A stretch of DNA of 64,000 nt, taken from Escallonia rubra (taxonomy: Eukaryota; Streptophyta; Magnoliopsida; Escalloniales; Escalloniaceae). Location: the NCBI GenBank assembly GCA_033065855.1, contig JAVXUO010002821.1, positions 1 through 64,000 on the forward strand. The letters run 5' to 3'. The position numbers were made by a program, and so were the translations under genes. The notes below the pieces were generated by a model that saw nothing but the letters and a program-made list of their open reading frames with translations, was not told the DNA's origin and did no database searches. Positions 1 through 10,348 of the stretch are shown piece by piece (the first letter of the stretch is position 1; each line of letters starts with the position of its first letter).

Positions 1-953
1 ATGGCAATGATGTGCCCAGAATCCAAAATGCCAAGCCCGTACTCCACCTCTCTGCCACCTACACACCTGTCCATATAATCACCTCTGAGCCATTATAGGA
101 GTCCAATGAAACACCTCTATATAAGCATGACATCAAACATGCAATGTACTCCACTGACCTTCCCCTTAAACCCCAAATCACTTACAATGCTACTAATTTT
201 GCTCCCTCACAACCGTTACCGAATAAACACACCAATACAGACCCCCTTTACAGGAAGCCACGAAGTGACTTCCCAGTCCCCAACTAGAATCCCTTAATAT
301 ACTGAACCATCCCCTCACCCTATTTGTCTCCCACCTCCATATACCATCACTAAACCTTTGGGCCTCCTTCATCATCATCCTCATCCATTTTCTATCCGCC
401 TTTGTGCATCACCCACCTTCTGCTGCCCAGACCATAATCCTACCGTCAAAAACTCTCATACTCCACACCCCACCGGTTAGCCTGCCCTTATGCCAACCAT
501 TACCTCAACCCTTCAACCTGAACTAACCCCCAGCTTAGATTGTACCAACCTACCAGCCTGGACTCAGCTCTCAACCCCCTACTATTTTATCTGGGGAGTT
601 TGTTGTGACAGAGCTCCATGCGTCATTACTGCAGGCACCAGAATCACTTGAACCATTAGCGCTATCAAGCAAGAATGAATGCCTATACTTGTCAACTTCC
701 TCCATTGCGCCTTATGATAAACAAGTATCTGGCATTGGGCGATCTCGAATTGCGTCTCACCACAAATCAAGAACCATTCACCAACATCTTTTTCTCGTAC
801 CTAACTCTCCCAACTGACGTTACCATCATGTGCTCCACCGAGGCCATGGTGGGCAGGGCAAGCTACCTACTGAAGGCACAGAAGATCAAGAGCAGACTGG
901 ATAAGACCTTTATTTGGCCGAGATGGACATAAATCCAACTTCTACCACTCCCG
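1..953. other. Unrecognised C-rich sequence upstream of the LINE ORF2
   Basis: No open frame here matches a family I recognise. The stretch is C- and A-rich on the plus strand and has only short frames of up to about 85 codons (for example 675-932). It directly precedes the LINE ORF2 start at 954, so it may be decayed LINE ORF1 or 5' leader, but no zinc knuckle or RNA-binding motif is visible. Confidence 0.3.
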
Positions 954-1750
954 ATGGCACTAAACTTTGAGTTCCGAGAGTTCCCCTTTCCTAGCAATAT
1001 GGACATGATCTCTTAGAACTGTAATGGACGGGAAAATAATTGCTCCAACTGCATGCGCATGAATTAATCCAGAGGCACAAACCGGAGGTAATGTTACTAC
1101 TGGAGACCAAAATCAATGGTGACACTACTGAGATGGCTGGAACCCTCATTGATTTTGATCGTATGCATAGGGTGGATGGAAACGGATACCGCGTCGGCAT
1201 CTGGTTACTGTGGCATGCTCAGAAAATTACGATCGACGTGGTTCACAAATCGCTGCAGGCCATCCATGCTATGGTACAGGTACGCACGGAGAGCCCCTGG
1301 CTCTTGTCTGCTTATTTACGCTTCTCCTACTTTTCATATTTATGAGACCTTATGGAGTGAACTAAAGAATATGTGTCACACTCAAAATCTGTCCTTGCTA
1401 GTGATGGGTGATTTTACTGAGATAACTAGCCAAGCTGATAAGAAAGGTGGTTGCCCTTCTCAGCAAACAAGCTAGGGCTTCTTTGATTTATTAGACAGTA
1501 CTAAAGGCCTAGACTTAGGGTTTCATGACCAACCTTTTACGTGGATAAATCGCCGTTTTCACGACTTGATTGTATCTTGGAACAACTTGACCTGGCATTG
1601 GCTTCCAATGGCTGGTTATCATCTCACACAAATGCCCACATTTTACACCTGCACTGCACTCAATCTGACCATCACTCGATCATGTTCAAAAGAAACTCTT
1701 CACCTCGTTGCTATCCTAAGTCCCCATTTCATTTCGAGAAGGCTTGGTGA
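954..1750 (+). pseudogene. LINE ORF2 endonuclease domain, broken
   Basis: This is the apurinic-type endonuclease that nicks target DNA in L1 retrotransposition. The likely ORF2 start is the ATG at 954, followed by MALNF. The conserved ISWNC start of the domain is interrupted by TAG at 1014-1016 in place of the tryptophan codon. A shift then moves the frame to 1040, with KPEVMLLLETKI. After another shift MGDFTEI, the metal-binding block, appears near 1405. RLDCILEQLDLALA near 1560 and the SDHHSIMF block near 1665 close the domain. The coding then stops abruptly near 1750. At least three frame changes mean no functional enzyme. Confidence 0.85.
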
Positions 1751-2680
1751 ATGATAAGGCTCCGGGGACGGATGGTTTCCACACAAGCATTTTTCAACGT
1801 TATTGGGACATTTTTGGATCAGATATCTTATCTTCTGTTAAATACTGTATTATTAGCTATCAAATCTCTTCGAATTTAAACCAGACCTTTTTACCTTTGA
1901 TTTCTAAAATCCAAACTTTGGAAACTCCTAGTCATTTTTGGCTAATCGACCTTTGGAATACCAATTATAAGACTCTTTCGCGTGTGCTAGTTAACCGGCT
2001 TAGACCTCTTGTGGACACTCTCATACACCCTTACCAATCCAATTTTTTGCAAGGTCAAGGGCGACAAATAAATCATTCTGGAAAATGAATTAATTCTTAA
2101 TATTAAGAAGAAAAAAGAGAAAGGGGATTTGTTTTTGGCTAAACTTGATTATCTGGAAAAAAGCTTTCGACAATTTAGATTAGTCTTTTCTGTTTCATGT
2201 GCTTCTCCAAACGGGTTTTCTTCACAAGCTGATATCTCTTATTATGAGTTGTGTGTCTACAGTTAACTATGCGGTTCTCTAGTAGGGTTCTCCCTTGAAG
2301 CCTTTCAAACCTACTTGTGGTTTGCATCAAAGAGACCCTTTATCCCCTTACCTTTTCATTTTATGCCTGATTGAACTCTCTTCGGCTTTCGTTCAAGCTG
2401 AAATATCTGATCACCTCAAACCGATCAAGATAGCTAGGTCAGGTTTAGGCAACTCACACTTGTTATTTGCGGATGGCATTCTTCTGTTTGGCCGAGCCAC
2501 AGAGAAAAAATGCAAAAAATTTCTTATTATGTTTAATGCTTATAGCTCTTATGTTGGTCTCAACATAAACCTAAAAAAAACCAAACTTTTTTTCTCAACA
2601 TATACCCTGTCTACTATTCGCATTTTTTCTACCGTTCTTCAGGGATTAGGGCCACCAAAATCCTTGGAAAATATCTAGGC
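1744..2680 (+). pseudogene. LINE ORF2 reverse transcriptase domain, broken
   Basis: The reverse transcriptase part begins at NDKAPGTDGFH near 1748, directly after the endonuclease domain. The linker that normally separates the two domains is therefore missing. Later blocks are LVNRLRPLVDTLIHPYQSNF (about 1985-2045), the template-contact block GLHQRDPLSPYLFILC (near 2320-2370) and the catalytic block LLFADGILLFG near 2461-2493. The family consensus in that block is F/YADD. Here the second aspartate is glycine, so polymerase activity would be lost even without the stops and shifts around 2090-2290. Confidence 0.85.
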
Positions 2681-3202
2681 ACTCTTTTAATTCAAGGAAG
2701 AACAAAAAAATAAACTTTTACTTATATCCTCGATCAGATTCATCATAAACTCAACTTTTGGAAAATCAAAATTTTGTCCTTTGTGGGTCGCACAACTTTG
2801 GTTAAATTGGTGTTAAACTCTATTCCAAATTACACCATGCAGGCATACATGCCCCCCTCCTCGATATGAAATCAGGTTGACCAGCTTAGTAGGAATTTTA
2901 TTTGGGGTCACGCTGAATCAGAGCCAAAATGACATGGCATAAATTGGGATGTGTTAACGCAAACCAAACCCAACGGAGGGCTAGGCATTCATAAGACTGA
3001 TATAGCCAATCAGGCAACATTTATGAACATTGTTTGGCGTATTTGAAAAAAAAAAACCCCATTGTCTCTGGGTCAAAGTGTTAAAAGATAAATATTTTCC
3101 CCAAGATGATATATAGAACGCTAAACCCCGTCATAACAGCTCCCTTTTTTTAATCACGTTCTGAAAGCTAGGGACCATATTGCTGCCGTCACACGTTGGT
3201 GA

Positions 3203-3760
3203 GTGGGTATGGATCATCACGCTTCATTTTGGCACCACCAATGGTTGCCTGACGGAACCCTCAAAAATTTATTCACAGGTCCTCTGCCTAACCATAGTAA
3301 CTTCATCTGGGTGAGTGAGGTGATCTCTAATATAGCCTGGAACTTTGAACGTCTTCACTCCCTCCTGCGCATGCACTTATTTGGTAAATAGAATTTGTAA
3401 CGTTGCTCTCCCTCGTAACTATGATCACCCTGATGAGATTTATTGGCCATTGGACATAGGTGACTGCTCGATCCTCTCGGCATATAGGTACTTGAACAAA
3501 TCCGCAAACTGCCCTCCGGATAGCTGAAATTGGGTTTGGAAATTAAACTGCCCACCTCGTGTTCAAAGTCATTTATGGAAATGCATCCATCAAGGCATTC
3601 TGGTCCGAAACAACCTGCACTGGCTGACGGACAAGAACTGCCCCCATGGATGTGGTCAATCGGAAACTGTTAACCACTACCTTCGTAGTTGTCCAAAGAT
3701 TGCTCACGTCTGGGCATCTATTCAGCCAAGAGAACATCATAGCCATCTGACTGGAGGTTC
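3203..3760 (+). pseudogene. LINE ORF2 RT-associated zinc-finger-like region
   Basis: Frames here resemble the C-terminal zf-RVT region of plant LINE ORF2: a WHHQWLPDG block near 3230, and a later CPPRVQSHLWKC block near 3550, followed by HGCGQSETVNHYLRSCP near 3650-3700. Cysteines and histidines are spaced as in that region. The frame is broken near 3391 and again near 3527. Confidence 0.7.
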
Positions 3761-4029
3761 CTTTTAAATTGGTGTCAACAAAGTTTGTGTTTTTTGTGAA
3801 CCTCTAGAATCTTACAACATTTATTAGAATACACTGTTTGTGTTCATAATTTCTCGTTTTTTGCACTACACAAATAAACTCACAATTTTGCATGCTCTTT
3901 TTTCGAACAGTAGGGATCTCATTCAGGAAACACTTGCTATGGCCAGAGACTACTGTTTCTACATCAACCTTGATGACACAAAATCCAGGACCACAAAAAC
4001 CTTAAGACATATATGTTGGACCCCGCCAT

Positions 4030-4490
4030 ATGAGAGTTGGATATATGAAACTCAACACTGATGGCAGTGCAAACATTCTCACTAAGAGAGCGGGCGCTGT
4101 GGCGCTTATACGAAATCACCTGGTTCAGTGGGTGACGGATTGCTCTCGCAGCTTGCGAGACATGGATAGCCATAGTGCCGAGTGGTGGGCTGTCCATGAT
4201 GGACCTGAACTTGCTTGGAATCATAATATAAAAAACCTTATGTTGGAAGTGGACGATCAATGCATTATTCCTTCACTCCAGTCTAACCAGCCCCCTCCTT
4301 TTCTGTTGAAACTTTAGTTCTTGATTGCAGGGCACTCTGTAAGCGCACGAGGCAGATGCGAGTCTCCCATGTATATAGGGAAACCAACTTTTGTGCGGAC
4401 TTCATGTCCAAGCAGATGGGTAATCAGCAAAACGGATGTTTTGATGCAAGTGGGAGAGTCATCCCACGCTCGTGTGACTCAGTTTGTTAA
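4030..4490 (+). pseudogene. LINE-encoded RNase H domain, broken
   Basis: The plus-strand frame from 4030 gives MKLNTDGS, the first catalytic aspartate block of plant LINE RNase H, then SAEWWAVHDGPELAW (the acidic helix) and LEVDDQCI. The tail RETNFCADFMSK near 4380-4410, after a stop at 4317, matches the last conserved block. The conserved order supports the LINE assignment. The stop at 4315-4317 separates the last block from the rest. Confidence 0.8.
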
Positions 4491-4507
4491 TTAAATAAAG
4501 AACAAAC

Positions 4508-4708
4508 TTTGGCTCCTACCCGGATTGTATAAATCTTCCTCCAACCCGTGTATAGTGACAATTAATAGTCGCAAAATATTTTTAGCGGCTTTTCTTCTAA
4601 CACTTTCAACGACAATTATTAGCATCACTTTTTTAGCGTCACTAAATAAGTGTCATTAGAAACATTTAGAGACGATTGATTGTAACTATATAGGGGGTAG
4701 GAGCCAAA
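4508..4708. mobile_element. 201-bp MITE with 14-bp perfect terminal inverted repeats
   Basis: The ends tttggctcctaccc (4508-4521) and gggtaggagccaaa (4695-4708) are exact reverse complements. The interior has no open frame and several TTTTAGCG / TAGTGACA-like words, similar in kind to the subterminal repeats of the CACTA element at 15 kb. No clear target-site duplication was found, so I do not assign a superfamily. Confidence 0.6.
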
Positions 4709-6083
4709 TATTTTAGAAGGAAGAAGATTTTACCAAGATTAGACTCAAGTAAGGCTCTTCAACTCATGTCGAAACGGTTGTGATTCTTGTTAACCAACTG
4801 AAGGTCTTCACATAGGTACTATCAAAATCTTCTTTATATGTTTATCAAATCAGTTTATCAAACCAATAAATTAATTCAAATAAGGCAGCAAAAGATTGAT
4901 TTTCTAAAAATGCCAACATATTACTAGCCTACCTTTTCACTAAAGAGCCTTTTTTAGAAGGCTTCTGTTAGGCGCTCACATTTGTTGGCTTAATTCCACG
5001 GTAAATGCAACGTCTCCAGACAAAATATCGCACACATTGTGGAAACCTGCAATAATGCAAAGACTTATTTTAGATCATATTCTTAAAAAAATTGTTAGAT
5101 CATTGCAGGGAAGAGTGAAGACTGATATACAGTCCATGTTTAATTAATAGTTGGGAACAATTAGAGCAGGAGCAATTGCTTTTAAAGCACTCAATGCAAA
5201 ATTAGTCTGGTGGAGCTTACAAACTCGCGTCATTAGAAGGATGAGCCACTTGTCGACTACATTTATCGATGAATAATTCTCAGTTTCAATGTAAGGATCA
5301 CTTTAAGCCTTCTAGATGTGAATTCAAGGGATGCAGTGAGATTGAAGTATATTTTTCAAGGAATGCAACTCGTCTTACGCAACTCGAACTAATTACATGG
5401 CGCTCAGCATTGCTACAAGCGGAAATGAAAGTCCACCAAATGAAAATTTTCGCAAGAAAAAAGAAAAGCAAGACACTCCTAAAGGGGGAAAAACAACTTC
5501 TTCGAAATTTGATGGCAAAAAGAAAAGCAAGACACTCCTAAAGGGGGAATCTATTATGGTTGTGAATACAGCACCAGTCAAACTCTATACTAAGTTTAAA
5601 ATGAAGAAAGCTGATAACATAAGTATGCCGCAAGAGAAATGAAAGAATCTTGCCCCCTTCATCATTTGCTGCTGATCAATACATCATGCATAATCACGTC
5701 AAATTCTTAACCAAATCAAAGATTTTGGATTTTATTGGCAAATGGGCCATATCATGGGTTGTATGTAATACATAATAAATTGTGAACTTATGCGTACTGG
5801 ATCACATAACTTAGGGCTTTATGTAATCACATGTATAATTTAGGGCATTATGTAATCACCTAAATTGAAGGGTGAATTGTACAAGAGTACCAATCTAGTG
5901 TTCTAATCCAATCTGATAAATTTTGCATCAGACTTCACTTATTTCCCGTAAAGATGTTATCAACCCACGTCTAGTTTCAATGTTTTACTGCAAACCCAGA
6001 AGAAAATTTTCCTCGCTGCTTTGAATTTGCATCGAAGGGCTTCTTTTCCTTGGATAGATCGTCTTTGCTAAAAGTTGGTGGTG
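4709..6083. other. Unrecognised intergenic DNA with one small possible ORF
   Basis: No known gene is recognised. A plus-strand frame at 5269-5541 encodes about 90 residues, lysine-rich at the end. A 30-bp piece (5461-5490) is repeated exactly at 5520-5549, 59 bp apart. A small imperfect repeat lies at 5818-5866 (acttagggcatt/tgtaatcac words). The short frame is probably not a gene. Confidence 0.4.
5461..5549. repeat. 30-bp direct repeat, 59-bp period
   Basis: The words at 5461-5490 and 5520-5549 are identical (beginning aagaaaagcaagacactcct). The period is not a multiple of three, so it puts the same bases in two reading frames. That argues against the overlapping ORFs here being a conserved protein. 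Confidence 0.8.
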
Positions 6084-6092
6084 TATTTGGAA

Positions 6093-7619
6093 GGGATAAT
6101 ACCATTTTAGTCCCCTGAACTATCCCCGCTTTTTTATTTTGGTCCCTGTACTTTAAAATTCGTTAAATCAGTTCCTGTACTTTGCATCGTCATTAATTTA
6201 GTCCTTTCGTTAGCATTTCTGTTAAAACTCGAGGGTATTTTAGTCAAATAATGAAAAAAGTATGGGATAATACCATTTTAGTGCCCTGAACTATCCCCGC
6301 TTTTTTATTTTGGTCCCTATATTTTAAAATTCGTTAAATCAGTTCTTGTACTTTGCATCGTCATTAATTTAGTCCCTCCGTTAGTATTTCTGTTAAAACT
6401 CAGGGGTATTTTAGTCAAATAATGAAAAAATAATTCATATCTCTTCCCTTTCTGCCTTCCCCCAACCCACACCACCCCCTCCCTCCCCCACCGCCTTTTC
6501 ACCATTGATACCACCACCATAAATCAACCATCACCACCAGCCGTTCGATCACCACCATTCTCAGTCACAAAAAGACTTGTTCATCATACCTGCCATTAAC
6601 CCCCCACTCTCCCCCATTATTCTTCCCCCACATCTACTGTGACCACCGTAAATCAACCATCACCACCAGCCGGATAAAAAAAATGGCGAATGGCGTCGAT
6701 TCGTCAGTGATGGGCGTGATGGAATTGTGGTCAATCTTGGGGAGCTTCGCATTGTGGAGGTGGTGAGTCGATTGAGACTCTGGGCAGAGAAGGGTGATGG
6801 TGTCACCGGCGGCACCGCGGAGGAAGATGACGGCGTCCAACGTGGAGATCATAAGAGCAACCTTCCTGGGTTTTACAGATTCATCTACCCCGCTTCCGCC
6901 TTTTCTCTAGCAATTGGTGGAATTCATAAGCCCTCCATAGAGATGGGTGACCTTCTTGGGTTTTCTTTGCAGATTCTTGTCATTTTTCGTTGCAGATATG
7001 AGAATGGAAGGAATTGGGTGGGCTTCCTTGTTTCCTTTGATGTAATTGGGGTGTTGGTGTTGGGAGGAAGGATGACGGGTATGTTAAATCAGGTAAGGGA
7101 TGTTCCATGTGGTGAGTCATATGTAATTGTAGTGGAAGATGATTGATGGGTTTAGTTTTAAAGGGATGAAATTTGGAGTTCATGATTTTGGTGGTGGCTG
7201 CTAGGATGGAGAAGAGAGGGAGGAAAGGAAGACGGGGAAGGGATAAGAGAGAGAAAGGTAAGGGGGAGAGGTTGAGGACTATAAGGCTAGGGCTTGACTG
7301 AAATATCCCTAAATTTTTAACAGAAATGCTAACGAAGGGACTAAATTAATGACGATGCAAAGTACAGGGACTGATTTAACGAATTTTAAAGTACATGGAC
7401 CAAAATAAAAAAGCGGGGATAGTTCAGGGGACGAAAATGGTATTATCCCATATTTTTTCATTATTTGACTAAAATACCCCCGAGTTTTAACAGAAATGCT
7501 AACAGAGGGACTAAATTAATGACGATGAAAAGTACATGGACTGATTTAACGAATTTTAAAATACAGGGACCAAAATAAAAAAGCGGGAATAGTTCAGAGG
7601 ACTAAAATGATATTATCCC
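6093..7619. mobile_element. Non-autonomous Mutator-like element (MULE-a) with doubled TIRs
   Basis: The element begins gggataat (6093) and ends attatccc (7619). It is flanked by a perfect 9-bp target-site duplication, TATTTGGAA (6084-6092 and 7620-7628), which is diagnostic of the Mutator superfamily. Each end carries two tandem copies of a terminal repeat of about 170 bp: starts at 6093 and 6264 on the left, inverted ends at 7449 and 7619 on the right. The 850-bp interior holds a short plus-strand frame (6727-7146) and a repeated word at about 6521 and 6652 (aatcaaccatcaccaccagc), but no transposase. It may be captured host sequence; I do not recognise it. Confidence 0.9.
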
Positions 7620-7628
7620 TATTTGGAA

Positions 7629-10348
7629 TGCACCATACTTCCATATTTCTTTGTTGAAATACCCAAAATACTTGTTTTATTTTTCCCTAGCAATAGAGGT
7701 GTCTATAACACAAACCCGACTAATCCCTCGTGAAACAACATGGCCCGTCACTTCTATCTTCTAATAAAATGACACTTAAGAGTCCACTGTAGGTGGCATC
7801 TTGTCTCTAGGTATGAAGAACGGCATTCTTTAATAGCTGATGGCTGGTCTTGAAGTGCTTCTGCTTAACGTCAGATAAAATATATATAGGTTTACGACTT
7901 AAACCACGAAGCTAACCCCATGGTTTCCCAAAAAAGTTATAGAATGACCAAAAATGTACTACTAAATGACCATGATATATCAAGTCTATTGACTGACTTA
8001 AGCAGGTCACTACAGTTGGCCACTTATTAATAACTTTAATCGTTCAATAATTAGCTTTCTTCATTAGTAACATATACTAATAATAATTGGCTAAGAGTGT
8101 ACGACACATTCTAAACCACCAGAATAATAGATCGCATGACTCTAACGTCTTGAACTCTTCAAAGAATCAGTTGTCTAATCATTTGCACTACTTTCGAGAC
8201 AAATTGATGCAATAATAAAAAGTTGATGAAAACAATCAACAAACTGGTACAGTACTCTAGTCATCAAAGTAAAAGATGTGTATTCCCTGCCAATCAATTA
8301 GTAGCCAAAGGGAATGTTCTCCGAGACACCAAACACGAGCTCTTTAAGACTCAAATTAAAGAAAGAAACTAGTCTTCTAATAGATCGAATAGATGAACTA
8401 TTGCAAAGACTTAGGTGGTAAAAATTAGAAAAAGTAAAAAAGAAGAAGCCCAATACTTCATCAAAAAGAAGCCCAAGATAAATAGAATAACTTAAGAGCT
8501 ATAAATCCTAATAAAGCAATAAATAACCATCAACCTATCCAAGCAATAACTTGTACAAAATTTTTAATTTTCCATATGCATCACCAAAAATGAGCAAGGG
8601 CGGACTTTATGTAGGGCAGCCGGTGGACGTGGCACCCCCGACTTTTTGGATGTTTATATAAAGTTTGGCATTTTGCGCATATTCGTGTATACTAGATAAA
8701 TTAGGTACGTAAACCATCGGAATTATATTTCACAGTACACTAATTCTCTAGTGCTTTAATTACCTTTTCAAGGTGGCTACTTTAATTTTTATGTAGCTAT
8801 TTCTTTTGCATGCAGTGTTTTTTAGTATAAAAAACTTACTGATGTCATTTAGTGCTGAAAAGTACACTGTGGAAAACTATACACGGTGGAAACAAAATGC
8901 ATGTAACGATGATTTTAAAGTATAAGTTCGACTCATTGGGGTGAGCTATTTGGGGTACAAAAAAAAAACAAAAAAACAAAACAAAATCTTGGGCGACGCC
9001 ATCGTCTTAGAAGTTCTTCGCATTTTCACTTTAATATGTGATGCCAAAACAATATTAACGGGGTAATCTTCAATCAGTTTGTTTCTTGCGGCCCTCCTCG
9101 ATGTAAGATTAAGGATCCGCCGGTGGTGACAAAAGTGGAGAGTGATTATGAGCTTCAAATAGATAAAGACTAGTTTGCCAGCAAAAAACAAAGAAAGTTT
9201 GGATGGAAGTTGCACAAAATATGTATCTTGGTGTGTTTTACAATCAACATTTCTATGTTTAAGATGGAAACAATAATGTCAGGCGATTTAGTTAAGGTTG
9301 ACACTCCCTGTGTACGTCTTTTTACCCTGTCTATGAAATAACTGTACTAAGAGCTCTAAAGCCACTCTTATTTTACTGTCAGCAAAATAGCGCTTCGTTG
9401 CATAGAGTGCAATAAGGGCAGTGACATTTGAGCTATAGCGCTGCCATGGCAAGATAGATAGGCTCAGCTACCTATCAATAAATCGCTAACTTTCTGGGAT
9501 TCGAAGCCATGATTAGGGTTGGTGTACTTCTGAGATAACAACAACATCATGTTTCTTTTCGTTACTCATCTATTGCAAACTGCAGACTTAAGAACTTGAC
9601 TACGAAAGAACATGGATTAAAATTGAACCAATATCGATTACGTGTTATTTTGGCTATCTGCGGTTTTCCAGTGGTACAGTGTGTCTGTCTGTGGCGGGGG
9701 TGGGGGCCGGGGCGGGAGAGAGAGAGAGGTTTCTTGCATTACATGAGAAGTCTTTTACTTGAATGTATAAAAAATTATAGGTGGGTGTTAAAAATTTGGC
9801 TTTTCTGGTTTACAGTAGACTTGCTGTAATCTTAACTTCTTGTACACTCCAAGGCGACATTGGAACTAAAATCTCAGTCTCTTTCCATCTCTCGATATGT
9901 AAGGTGGTATAACAGCAGCAATCAGGTTGCCCCATCTGCACTCAAATACTTTGTTCATCTTTGGTATGTTACTCTTGGTATATACAGGTTTTTTTTTCTT
10001 TCTCTTTTCGGCAGAATTATCAACTCAAAGATACCCTTGTGCGATGCAAAAAAGTCCAATAACTACATTTATTCCAAATGAAGTATTCCTACACAAATCT
10101 GCACCAGAAAACTTGAGATCCAAGCAAACCTTAACCACTTATATTTTCTCCGTTTCTCAGAAGAATTTAATACCTTCCCAACCCTGGAGAACAAATGGCT
10201 TGAGGGAGAACATGCTCTAGAATTGCTCTTTTGACCCCTTTTTCCTTTAAGCCCTTTTGTGTCTCTTCCTGAATATTTTTGTCTACTAAAGAATAAAGAA
10301 AGGAAGGATCCACAGTGGGATGAGCATACTACAAGAAAAACAAAGCAA
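7629..10348. other. Gene-less stretch and upstream region of the NAC gene
   Basis: There is no coding sequence I can support. Near 8592-8640 a word starting gggcggactttatg resembles the outer ends of some plant hAT elements, but I found no matching partner. A minus-strand frame (8946-9215) is not recognised. A G-run followed by a GA tract lies at about 9695-9728. The stretch directly before 10349 should contain the NAC promoter and leader, but I could not place a convincing TATA box. Confidence 0.4.

Larger units (their letters stand above)
954..4500 (+). mobile_element. Decayed L1-type LINE (non-LTR retrotransposon), ORF2 remnant
   Basis: Plus-strand frames give the plant L1 ORF2 domains in the usual order: endonuclease (954-1750), reverse transcriptase (1744-2680), an RT-associated zinc-finger-like part (3203-3760) and RNase H (4030-4490). 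The frames are split by many stops and shifts, so the element cannot be active. The 3' end is placed near 4500, where coding resemblance stops in an A-rich stretch; no clear poly-A tail or target-site duplication is seen. An inactive, old LINE is well supported. The exact ends are not. Confidence 0.88.
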
